From Antedon bifida (Eukaryota; Echinodermata; Crinoidea; Comatulida; Antedonidae), in assembly GCA_963402885.1 (NCBI GenBank), contig OY727099.1, positions 24,261,001 through 24,325,000 on the forward strand: 64,000 bases of DNA. The letters are read 5' to 3'. Position numbers and translations under genes: made by a program. The notes below the pieces were generated by a model, which made no database searches, had not been told where the DNA came from, and worked only from the letters and a program-made list of their open reading frames with translations. Numbering within the stretch: the stretch's first letter is position 1; each line of letters starts with the position of its first letter. Positions 23,794-33,671 of the stretch are shown piece by piece.

Positions 23794-25189
23794 ATATACG
23801 TTTATCAGTCGGAGGCGTGATCAGTGAGAATTTAATTGTAAATGCTGAGTAGTTCGTGACTGTGATTGGTTAAAACACTCTACATAACATTATCTTGCCT
23901 GTCGTAGCAAATGTCGTGTTAACGGTTAAATCAAGAGGTTTTTTACTATTCTTATATTTCGTGATACTTTGGTTGTTGTAGTCTTTTCTGTTGGACGGGG
24001 AGAAACTTGGTTGGTTTACAATAATTCTGCACATATAATGAATGGGATAAAATAGGCCTCAATGGATATTTTTGCTGTAACATATATTGTACTCTTTTAA
24101 AGGTTTTTGTAAATCAATCAACAATTTGTGTAGATAAATATTCACCGATTAGTATTTTGTTTTCCCTTTTTTAAAAACTATTTATCCATTTGTTTTCCTG
24201 ATTTCCATGCTGAAATTCTAAATCAGTTTTCGTCGGTTTCTTCAAATTAAATCGATATAAAATAGTATAAAGTTTATATAGAAATAAAATAAATAAATAA
24301 TCTAAGTTTATAAAGAAATCTGTAAAATAAATACATGAGCGGACCGTAACATTTGGAACAGTAACAGTAATGCGTTAAAATCGTACTAATAAACAAAACT
24401 TTATTTCTTCCATTTTTGTTGTTGCTCTTTTTGAAATAATTTAGTTGTAAACCTATAGTTTCTTAAATACATACAGTATTTTCTCATATTCATTAGTTAG
24501 AGACGTCTAATGAAAAGAAGCATGTCTCTTTTTCAGAAAAATGATTTAATAACAAACAAAACAAAAAATTCCATTTCAAACTTAACTCGAACATTCCGAA
24601 TTAAACAGCATCTCATGTGTACCACCACAGTGGTGTCTGTATTGTGTATAAGGTTATAGCTTAATGGTTAGGTTATGGTCTATGATATACTATGAGATAC
24701 ATGTGATTGACATGTGATGCTGTATTAAGGAATATTCAATTAAAGTAAAGATTTGTAATTTTAGATCCCAATGTTTAAGTTATATTCACACGAAGTTCAA
24801 AACGGCGCTGTTCTGTTAAATAATGGAAATCCTGTAAAGGATTGAAAGTCGCCGTCTTCCGTGTGAACGTAGCAATATACTGAGCATTAAACCGAAAGGC
24901 AAGTCAAATCTAGAGTTAAATGAATTAATGGTTTCACTTTTAATGTTTTCCCTTCATTTTGATTTTATAATCAATTATATTTGAATATGTCAAGTCAAGT
25001 CAAGTATCATTTATTGTCATTTTGTTTTAAGAAAAAACATAGAAATTCTTTTTGCTCTGTGTAAGTTTAAAGGGATGTTTAGTAAACATTCAGCAAAATG
25101 AGCATCGACATTTGACTTTTTACATACAGTACGCCTATCTTTCCGTTTTTACTGGCTTCCTCCAGTGACAATTGTTCTTCACCGTGGCT

Positions 25190-25318
25190 GCACCTATGTT
25201 TCCACATAAGCATACTCACTGTTACTGTCTGTTTTAGTGGTCATCGTTTTCATTGCTGATGTCACGCAGTCATATTTATTTCCGCTGTCTGTTTTATCTT
25301 TCTCGATGGTTGATGTTT
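25190..25318 (-). pseudogene. Orphan class 2 tail fragment
   Basis: On the minus strand the fragment aligns with the tail segment around NKYDCVTS and SNSEYAYVET of the class 2 receptors (compare 53340-53480), but no Ig domains, leader or full tail surround it. It sits about 130 bases from an orphan copy of the receptor promoter element at 25444-25457, so it may be all that is left of a deleted gene. Confidence 0.5.
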
Positions 25319-25443
25319 ATACAAATGTTATAAAATAATGCTCGTGCAATATTTTATTAATATATATTGTAGAAAGTTGTACTTTTGTCAACTACACTAC
25401 ACAGTTCATCATTAGGAAGCATTAACATGTTTCTAGTATTGTA

Positions 25444-25457
25444 TACCGCCCCCTATA
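25444..25457. promoter_or_regulatory. Orphan copy of the receptor promoter element
   Basis: TACCGCCCCCTATA, the same word found upstream of genes D and J, but with no start codon or Ig-coding sequence downstream on the minus strand. It marks a lost gene copy. Confidence 0.4.
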
Positions 25458-25949
25458 AGACTGAAAAACTGTGGAATACAATTCTATTTTGTATGTAGAG
25501 AGCAAACGTTCTTGTCTCGGGAACGATTTGGGTGGAAGTCAATCAATGACAACAAGAGATGGAATGTTTTTTTAAGTATATTAATATATATTATTTATTT
25601 AGCTGACCATAATTATGTTTACACAAACTTGCCTGACTGGGTTCATGTTCTATAGAACATGGTGCCACTAGTTTATATATATTCTTTTATTGTCGAACTT
25701 TTTTGAACTAAAATAACATGCTAACAATAACATAACATCATGTTTAATAGATTCAGTTTGTTGATTGATAATGTTCTACTTTGATCAGAAATAAAGTCAA
25801 AAAGCTAATGTTCACCTCTTGTTGGCCAATTGACCCCTTTTATCAATAAAACGTAGAAATTTAGAAACAGCCCTTTTTTATTTTATTTGATGTTTTTTCT
25901 GATTACAGTGTTGACGAATGCGTCATAAAGAAACATTACACATATCGCA

Positions 25950-26815
25950 TAATAATAATAATTATTTTTATTTTTATTTATTTTATTAAAACATATTTAG
26001 GCAGGATAACATAATTCAAACAAGAAAAGATCACAAAATTTCTGTTTTTCAATATGGTCCTGCAATAAAACAACTTTAAAAAAAACACAAAATATATAAC
26101 AATCAGTGAATATAGAACGTTTATAATAAGACGTGTGGAAATACAATTATTTTTTTAAGAAATGCTTTTTATAATTAATTTTAAAACTATTTACAGACAA
26201 ACTATCTTGGATTTTTACAGAGATCTTATTCCAAGCTTTTGCTCCTGCAATCTTTAGCGATCCGTTCAATAATAAGCAATTTGGCATAGGTGGTATAACG
26301 TTCAGAGATTGGGAATATCTCGTAGAATATCCATGTTGGTCGTAAAACATTTCAATATCGTTGCACAGACGGAGAAGTGCAACCATGTATACATTTGTAC
26401 ATAATACAAGCAAGAGCGTAGTCTCTACGTTCATCTAGCAATTTCCATTTATTTTGTTTAATAATATCAATCCCACGATAGTTTTTGAAGTCAAAATTAT
26501 TTTTTACAACTCGAGCGGCACGTTTTTGTAACCTTAAAAGAATTGTTTATTTTGTTGAAACGTAGTTCCCCACACGGAGATAGCATAGTCCATACAGGGC
26601 TGAATTACGCTGGTATATAGCATATTTAAAATAGATTCACTTAGCGTTTCAGACAACGTATGTCTAATACGTTTAATTTTGTATACAATAGTTTTATTTA
26701 ATTGCCGAATATGATCATTCCAATTTAGATTCTCATCAATTTGAAGTCAAAGATACCGGATATTTTTCACGACATCAAGGGTTTCACTACCAACATGAAT
26801 ATTCAGAGAGGACTG
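25950..26815 (-). mobile_element. 5'-truncated LINE: C-terminal part of a non-LTR reverse transcriptase
   Basis: Minus-strand translation gives the conserved end of a LINE reverse transcriptase: RYL, a stop, LQIDENLNWNDHI, then MLYTSVIQPCMDYAISVWGT. Further on, in the frame of 26147-26434, come GYSTRYSQSLNVIPP, AGAKAWNKISVKIQ and SFKINYKKHFLKK. This is the usual order of the RT connection and C-terminal region in CR1/Jockey-like elements; the clade cannot be fixed. At least two in-frame stops and a frameshift show it is dead. A 3' tail with AATAAA and a terminal (TTA)n repeat ends near 25950. Confidence 0.75.
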
Positions 26816-27486
26816 AGGGCAAACATTATGATTAATTCATGATAATTCATTTTATTTGTCCAAAAACAGACGATCAAGGATACAAATAGCCAAAAGGCTG
26901 AAACCGTAACATTTTACATTAAAAAGGTTAAACTTTATAAGGAAATATTATATGCATATATGTAAAAATATATAAAATGTATAGACAATTAAATATAAAA
27001 ACAGTAAACGACATTAATATAAAACTGAGTTAAGGACATTAACTAATGTAAAAATATTAAAGCTGATCAAGGAGTCTCATTAGGGCTGGAAACTTTGCAT
27101 CAAAATATGATTTCCTGTGAACACACAGATATAAATTATAGAATAAACATTACAACTTTTACATTATTCTCCTTGTTTCAAGAAGTCTCAAATTCTTCTT
27201 AATCGTTGGTAAAACTCGTTCTTCTTCATTTTCATCCCAAACGTTTTCTTTATAAAAATCATTTTAATTTACTTCCTTAAACGACAAATACAATGATATT
27301 TCTCATACACATTCTTGTTATTTTTCTAATTACAATAAACGTAATTTTGAATTAATTGTTAATACACCAAATACTACTACTACTACGTTTATAATAATCA
27401 TAAGACGATAATAATTGTCGTTAACTGTTGTTTCAAGCTCTACAAAAAAATGCAAATACTTGCATGAATGTTGCATTAAATTTAGG

Positions 27487-27576
27487 CTAGTATTGTGGAG
27501 AACAGCAGTGAAATATATTATAGAATATAATCAAGCACTTGTAAAACAGCAATGTACAATATTGATGGTGAGCCAT
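27487..27576 (-). pseudogene. Orphan receptor leader peptide
   Basis: The ATG at 27576 gives MAHHQYCTLLFYKC, then a hydrophobic stretch ending IFHCCSPQY and a stop after 29 codons. It is the family signal peptide with no Ig domain behind it. The bases upstream (TGTTCCCACACGTTGTTAT) match the upstream regions of genes B, C and E, so a promoter-leader piece was left after deletion of the body. Confidence 0.7.
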
Positions 27577-28422
27577 TGTAAGCTTTGTATCCAATGTAGC
27601 TAACTATAAACAATTAAAATAATATGATGTTCCCACACGTTGTTATAGACCTAATAGAATATTGTAGTACACTGACTCGGGCACTTTGACTGACTTCCAA
27701 ACATTGCTTTAAAGGCCATGGTGCGGGCAAAACATTTCTATTGATCATACATTCCAATAATTATCGATCTATAGAGGCCCCTATGTTTCATAATTTTTGA
27801 GATTTTATTTGTGTTACACCATGTTGTTGAAAATAAGCACTTTCTTATCAGTTCAAATTACACAGTAAAATCTCTATTCATTCGTACACAAATGTTGTAA
27901 AAAAAGAGGCATTTTTAAAAAACTATAAAAAATAAACAGTGTGGTAAAAAATGTTATCAGATGACTAAATATAAGTAATATAACTTAAATTTTACATTTC
28001 TAGTATTTTTATTCATAGCAAAAATTATCCACCGTATATCCACCATCTTTTTTCACCGTCTAGGGAGTCACCAGACATGTTATTACATTAGGTTCAACTA
28101 CAACTACTGAAAAAAAGTTTATAGCAGAATTTTGCTAAATTTTGTATTTGACCATTTTAAGGAAAATTCATGTTTTTTTGTCTTCATTTCTATTACAAAT
28201 ATTTGATTTATGTACAATTAACCAGATATTATATTTAAAATTCATGCCTGTACCTGAACTTTAAATTAATTCCCTTATTATAATTCCGATGTGTATTATG
28301 ATCCATACAAGATCAAAACCTTTAATCAACTTCTCTCTCATTTTTAAAGTAAATGCTATACAATATCGATTAAAGTTATTATAGTAAACAGTGCATCTAT
28401 TTATGTCTCTTATGATGTAGAA

Positions 28423-28428
28423 TTTATT
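28423..28428 (-). terminator. Poly(A) signal of gene F
   Basis: AATAAA on the minus strand, 73 bases past the stop codon, within a flank nearly identical to that of gene C. Confidence 0.6.
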
Positions 28429-28500
28429 GATGCAGTTTTCAATGTTTTTTTTGTTGTATAAAGACTCTGTAGACTTACGTTTTGTTCTGTTTTGCTTCTT

Positions 28501-30531
28501 TTATTTCTTAACACACTTCACTGCTTTTGTGCGTACCGATGCATTTTCGTACACGTCGTTTACTTCAACTGTACTTGCATGCACCTTGCTGACGTCATCC
28601 TCGCGGTTATCTGAAATGGTTATTCCACCTCTTCTTGATCTCTGTAATAATTTAACACTTTCGGACTTGGTCTTTGAGTTGTCGGAAGTCGAGATACCTT
28701 TGGGACGATGCAATTTACTGTTTTCGTACTTAGCCTCATTATCATTTGCTCTAAAATTTACTGAAATATAAGTTTGTGACATTGAAGCAACATTGTACTT
28801 ATTCTTGGACGCAGCAGGCATATTAGTTGTTAGTGGCTTCCTCTTTATGTGACAGTCGACATCGGCGTTGTCATCAACGTTCAATGTATTCTGCAGAGCC
28901 TTCTTTTTCGGGGCTATGCCTGATGTTTCAACATAATCATACTCATTTTCACTGTCTGTTTCATCGTTTTGATCGTCTGCTGATGTTACATCTTCATATT
29001 CATTTTCTGTGCTGTGGATGTCTGCTGATACCACATAATCATAGTTATTTTTAATGTATGATTTTGTTGTCATCTCGGCACTGTGGGTGTCTGTTGTTGC
29101 CGCATAGTCATACTCGTTTTTGCTTTCTCTTTCAACTGTCATTTCTTCTGATGCAACATAATCATAATTATCTTTTTCTGTTAATTGGTCGTGTGGCGGC
29201 ACGTCAGGATCTTCGTAAACAATCTCCAAGTTTCCATGTGTGTCTAACATTGCAGGTTCATCATATACAGCCAAATCTGTTATCAATGTTTCGCGCAGAG
29301 GGCCATCTATGCGCGTTTTAATAATAATTTCTTGATCAGTGTTGCCATGCATTGGTTCTTTCAATGGTACACTTTCAAGTTTTGTCTTTTTGTCATCCTG
29401 TTTCTTACGTCTCTTATGTAAAATGTAAATTACAATTGCTGTTACCAAAATCACAATAACGGTTGCAACTACGCCAATGATAATAATCAATGTTTGTGGC
29501 TCATCTGTGACATTGTTTGCTGATAGTAGGTCTGTAACAGTAGGCCTACCTTGTGTTGTGCGCGAACGTGCAGTTGTACTTGGCGTATTTTCTGCAACAT
29601 TTATTGTATGACTCGCTGAACTGCTCTCACGACCATCACGACTAATAGTACAAGTAACTATTTTGCCAGTGTCACTGCTTGATATACTATTCACAGTAAG
29701 AACACTCTCTATTGCAAATCGCCTTCCATTTGGTGGCGATCCTACAGGTTTGCCATTCCACGTCCATTCATATTCATGATAATCAGGATTACCTTTCCCT
29801 GAGCAGGTAAGTGTAAAGCTATCTCCAACCTGAAGTGTACCTGGTGGTGACTGTTCAATGTCTGCATCTATATTCATTATTAGAGGAGTAGTTTCACAAG
29901 TTCCTATCTTCAAATTTCCATGTGTAGCGAATCTGGCTGTACAAGTAAATGCAGCTCCATCGTCTTCACTAGTCAAAGTCCTTGATTCTTTGATATTATT
30001 TTGCTGTGCTGCTGAAGTTATTTCATTCCCGTCTTTATACCATAGTAAATCAATAGAATATGCAGCATAAGATGAAGTATAAGAACATGTCATCGTTGTT
30101 CCTATTTCACCATTATCATATTCTGGATTGCACGTTAACTCTCCTAGCACTACATAAGTAATTTCACTGTAACTGTATATACGATCACCTTCGGAGATAC
30201 GACACAAGTATGTTCCTACATCATTAGAATCAACATTAAAAATGGAAAGCCTTGAAAATGTTGTACCTTTTGTGAAAGTGTATTTTGACGTTGAACTTTC
30301 AATTACTTGACCCGTTCTACCAACAGGATAGTATGTCCATGCAACATGATGGTTTTCATTCAATTCAGGTGTCCATTCACATGATAACGTTGCTGTGTTT
30401 CTTTCTGCAACGAGGACCGGTTGAGGATGTTTGGTAAAAGTATAGGATTGTGCACAACAGCAGTGAAATACACTATACAATATAACCAGGTACTTGTACA
30501 ACAGCAATGTACAATGTTGATGAAGAGCCAT
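28501..30531 (-). CDS. Gene F: three-Ig receptor with acidic multi-tyrosine tail
   Basis: Intact frame of 676 residues from the family start MALHQHCTLL; an open extension upstream has no ATG. The leader ends HCCCAQ. Ig1 has Cys 51 and 110, Ig2 Cys 149 and 197, Ig3 Cys 243 and 294. A short stalk precedes a transmembrane helix at about 346-371, then HKRRKKQ. The class 2 tail carries YDEP, YEDP, YDYV, YDYA, YEDV, YISV, YENS and YENA. Two differences from gene C stand out. The membrane-proximal YGNT is MHGNT, losing that tyrosine. The YIEL motif is also lost, because a 4-base and a 2-base deletion read a short stretch in another frame (IAPKKKALQNTLN) and then restore it. The upstream flank has the GC-rich element at 30979-30995. 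Confidence 0.87.
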   Translation of the reverse strand: MALHQHCTLLLYKYLVILYSVFHCCCAQSYTFTKHPQPVLVAERNTATLSCEWTPELNENHHVAWTYYPVGRTGQVIESSTSKYTFTKGTTFSRLSIFNVDSNDVGTYLCRISEGDRIYSYSEITYVVLGELTCNPEYDNGEIGTTMTCSYTSSYAAYSIDLLWYKDGNEITSAAQQNNIKESRTLTSEDDGAAFTCTARFATHGNLKIGTCETTPLIMNIDADIEQSPPGTLQVGDSFTLTCSGKGNPDYHEYEWTWNGKPVGSPPNGRRFAIESVLTVNSISSSDTGKIVTCTISRDGRESSSASHTINVAENTPSTTARSRTTQGRPTVTDLLSANNVTDEPQTLIIIIGVVATVIVILVTAIVIYILHKRRKKQDDKKTKLESVPLKEPMHGNTDQEIIIKTRIDGPLRETLITDLAVYDEPAMLDTHGNLEIVYEDPDVPPHDQLTEKDNYDYVASEEMTVERESKNEYDYAATTDTHSAEMTTKSYIKNNYDYVVSADIHSTENEYEDVTSADDQNDETDSENEYDYVETSGIAPKKKALQNTLNVDDNADVDCHIKRKPLTTNMPAASKNKYNVASMSQTYISVNFRANDNEAKYENSKLHRPKGISTSDNSKTKSESVKLLQRSRRGGITISDNREDDVSKVHASTVEVNDVYENASVRTKAVKCVKK

Positions 30532-31578
30532 TATAAACTGTAGTTTCTTGCAGAAGTTGAGTTCCAAAAATTGCTTTGGGATCGGTTTAAATTAATTTCC
30601 TTATCCTAATAGAGATTGTTGGTACGGAACAAAACGTTGAGAAATACTTAAATTTAAAGATACTTAATACAATGTAAAACTGTACATTACATTGTTAGTT
30701 GATGTTGCCACGCATTTGTTATAATAGAAATTGTATCCAGTTTAATCACCTTTTCGATTATGATTCAACTGTGTCTAATCACTGTGTATTGTAAAATGCT
30801 ACGATATATACAGAAAGAGCCAGCTTTTCTAGTTTAAATACTCACTCGATCTGATTCCTGTGTACTGTATCAAATCAATGTACTGGAACGTCAGGCTCGT
30901 TATATGCTATAACTAGATATCCGGTTTCAAGTTACTGTCACAGATTATCGACTGCCAGGTAAAACCGGTAGTATCGTATACTGCCCCCTAGAGTGTAACT
31001 TGTATTTAAACTTTGGGACTTTCCTGTTTTTTATTATTATTGTAAGTTTATTTACTGTTACTGTGTACACAACTGCTGTCCTTTCTATAGCACGGCTGCA
31101 GCAAAGAACATCCGTGTTGAGCTAGGCCTTCGTAGATAAAGTTAAACTTGGAATTATGGAGAGAGTTTTTCAATTAGTTGTATTTTTTTTTCTGCGGGAC
31201 ACGTGTCCATGATTTGGCAAAACGCTTCACTTGCCATGTGGCTAAAATCTGATATTTCAGACAATCTTCAGAACTATAATGTTTCTAATGAATCAAAATT
31301 ACAGCAACCCATGGTAGTAAATATTATGAAATTTGTTTTTGTTTTAATGGATATCAACAAATTCCTTCATGGTCGTTGTTGAGATGCGTATGACGTATAA
31401 CATTACGATATAATTTCGTTGGACTGTTATTTGTTAGGCCTATAATACACATTGCATTAAAATAGCTTTGTATATACAGTAAAAGTAATATTGAACGATG
31501 CGGTTACGTCACATGTCAAAGGTTGATTCGCAAATATAAATGTAAGGTTCTGGTAAAAGTAACAGTTACGGGAGATAT
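30532..31578. other. Spacer between genes F and G
   Basis: 30532-31020 is the gene F promoter region. 31120-31560 is the 3' flank of gene G; its last 90 bases (AAAGGTTGATTCG to the stop) are shared with the 3' flank of gene H. No gene is seen. Confidence 0.5.
30979..30995. promoter_or_regulatory. GC-rich promoter element of gene F
   Basis: TACTGCCCCCTAGAGTG, about 450 bases upstream of the ATG; one base different from the element of genes G, I, K and L. Confidence 0.4.
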
Positions 31579-33288
31579 TTACTTCATAATCTGTACGGTT
31601 GCGTAATCAAGTCCGTAGTCCTGTGGTTCTGGGTTTGGAAAAGTACCGCTTTTAAACTCTATATCTGCGTACGTTAGGCCTTCTACGTTTTTCTTAGTAG
31701 GGTCTTCACGGGTAATCTCTAGCGTTCTTGCAGTCGGTTTGTTGGGCTTAGCATACAGATCATCAATACTTTCTGTACTGCGAGACTTGTTCGGTTTCGC
31801 ATACATTGCATCAATACTTTCTCTGCTTTTTGTTTTTCTTGGCTTAGCATCACTCGCTTTATCAGTATTCGCTGAATCGATATTATCAAGACTTACTGCG
31901 TTCCGTGGCGTGTCATACCTAGCATCGTGACCAGTTACTAACATATCAGGTTCGGCGTACATAGTCTCCAACTGAGTATTTGAACTTGAAATTGTAGGCT
32001 CATCATATACTGTAAAATCTGTTGTCAACTTTTCACCCCGAGGGCCATTTTGTACGCGTGATTTTTCAGAACTGTTAATATTTTGATCAGTGTTACCATA
32101 CATTGGTTCTTTCAATGGTACATTTTCAGGTTTTGTCTTTTTGTCATCCTGTTTCTTACGCCTTTTATGTAAAATGTAAATTACAATTCCTGTTATCAAA
32201 ATCATAATAACTGTTGCAACTACGCCAATGACAATAATCAATGTTTGTGGCTCATCTGTGGCATTGTTTGCTGATAGTTTGGTTGATGATAATGTTGTTC
32301 CTGATAGTAGGTCTGTAACAGTATGCGTAACTTGTGTTGTATGTGAACGTGCATTTGTACTTTGCGTATTTTCTGCAACATTTATTATATAGCTCGCTGT
32401 ACTGCTGTCACGACCCCTACGACTAATAGTACAAGTAACTATTTTGTCATTGTCACTGCTTATTACCTCCTTCACAATGAGCACACTCTCTATTGCAAAT
32501 CGTCTTTCATTTGGTGACGATCCTACAGGGTTACCACTCCACGTCCATTCATAATTATAATAATCAGGATTACCTTTCCCTGAGCAGGTAAGGGTAAAGC
32601 TATCACCAACCTGAAGTTTACCTGGTGGTGATTGTTCAACCGCTGCAGCTATAGTCAATACTAGCGGAGTAGTTTCACAAGTTCCTATGACTTGATTTGA
32701 GAAGAAAGCTTTACAAGTAAACACAGCTCCATCGTCTTCAGCAGTCAAATCCATTGATTTTAAAACGTGTTTGTCTTGTGTGTCTGATATTACTATAGTT
32801 CCGTCTTTATACAATCTTAAATCAATGTCATTTAAAGGATAAGAAGAAGTATAAGAACATGTCACTGTTGTTCCTATGTCACCATTATCATATTCTGGAC
32901 TGCACGTTATTTCTCCTATCACTACAGCAGCCTCTTTGGAATCACTGTATTCATTTATTCCGCTGATATCACACCTGTATATTCCCGCGTAATTAGAATC
33001 AACATTGGAAATGGAAAGATTCGAAGACGTTGCGTTATTTGTTAAATTGTATTTTGAATTTGATCTCTCAAGTACTTGAAACTGACCACCATCCTGAGGG
33101 AAGAATAACCATCGAAGGTTATGCCGTTCATCCAATGCTGGTCTCCATGCACATGATAGCCTTGCTGTGTTTCCTTCAGCAACAAGAACCGGTTGTGGAT
33201 GTTTTGTGAATCGATATATTTGTGCAAAACATTCGTAAAATATACTACACAATATAATCAGGAACAACAAGCAATGATGATGAGCCAT
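31579..33288 (-). CDS. Gene G: three-Ig receptor with YAKP motifs and paired ITIMs
   Basis: Intact frame of 569 residues starting at MAHHHCLLFL; the codon for the MFI-type start is GTG here. The leader ends ECFAQ. Ig1 (Cys 46 and 106) is of the CAWRPALDERHN type. Ig2 (Cys 144 and 192) lacks the core Trp: DLRLYKDG in place of DLLWYKDG. Ig3 has Cys 235 and 286. The transmembrane helix is at about 349-373, followed by HKRRKKQ. The membrane-proximal tail resembles class 2 (YGNT 398, YDEP 428) and the rest is class 1: YAEP 444, YDTP 458, YAKP 496 and 512, then ITIM-like LTYADI (Y540) and LDYATV (Y562). Inhibitory signalling with YxxP adaptor docking is inferred. Confidence 0.88.
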   Translation of the reverse strand: MAHHHCLLFLIILCSIFYECFAQIYRFTKHPQPVLVAEGNTARLSCAWRPALDERHNLRWLFFPQDGGQFQVLERSNSKYNLTNNATSSNLSISNVDSNYAGIYRCDISGINEYSDSKEAAVVIGEITCSPEYDNGDIGTTVTCSYTSSYPLNDIDLRLYKDGTIVISDTQDKHVLKSMDLTAEDDGAVFTCKAFFSNQVIGTCETTPLVLTIAAAVEQSPPGKLQVGDSFTLTCSGKGNPDYYNYEWTWSGNPVGSSPNERRFAIESVLIVKEVISSDNDKIVTCTISRRGRDSSTASYIINVAENTQSTNARSHTTQVTHTVTDLLSGTTLSSTKLSANNATDEPQTLIIVIGVVATVIMILITGIVIYILHKRRKKQDDKKTKPENVPLKEPMYGNTDQNINSSEKSRVQNGPRGEKLTTDFTVYDEPTISSSNTQLETMYAEPDMLVTGHDARYDTPRNAVSLDNIDSANTDKASDAKPRKTKSRESIDAMYAKPNKSRSTESIDDLYAKPNKPTARTLEITREDPTKKNVEGLTYADIEFKSGTFPNPEPQDYGLDYATVQIMK

Positions 33289-33654
33289 TATAAACACTGT
33301 GACTTGGTAGTTTCTAGTTCAGCTTCCAATATTACTTTAGTTCAGTTTAAATCAATTTCCAAAATAGAGATTTATGATGAAACAAAAGCGTACACAAAAA
33401 GACGTAGGTAAATTCTGATGATTGAACAATAATGTTTATAATGTAAACCTTATTGTTAGTCGATACTCGCGTTGTTATGAAATCGTACTCAGTTTAAGCA
33501 CTCACTCGATCTGATTCCTGTACACTATGTAGTCACTGTATTGATACATCAAACCTGGTCACATGATATATACAAAAATAACTGCGCATCCGCACTAAAG
33601 TTGTGTAAACATATCTTATTCCATTATTGTACATGAGGTAAAACTCCTGTTGTA

Positions 33655-33671
33655 TACCGCCCCCTAGAGTG
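33655..33671. promoter_or_regulatory. GC-rich promoter element of gene G
   Basis: TACCGCCCCCTAGAGTG, about 370 bases upstream of the ATG. On the gene strand CTAGGGGGCGG matches all eleven right-hand positions of the CTCF core and 12 of 14 overall. Confidence 0.45.

Larger units (their letters stand above)
23289..25949. other. Upstream region of gene E and orphan sequences
   Basis: 23300-25100 is a third, more diverged copy of the upstream region shared by genes B and C. It lacks the middle part of that region. 24997-25070 has TCAAGTCAAGTCAAG then TTTATTGTCATTTTG, which looks like a LINE 3'-end fragment. 25190-25318 is an orphan tail remnant, and 25444-25457 an orphan promoter element. No intact gene is visible. 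Confidence 0.5.
26816..28500. other. Spacer between the LINE remnant and gene F
   Basis: Around 26838-26935 a sequence with CCAAAAGGCTGAAACC resembles another retroelement 3' end. 27487-27576 is an orphan leader fragment. 27700-28260 is AT-rich with nothing recognisable. 28290-28500 is the gene F 3' flank, matching those of genes C and D, with a poly(A) signal at 28423-28428. Confidence 0.5.
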
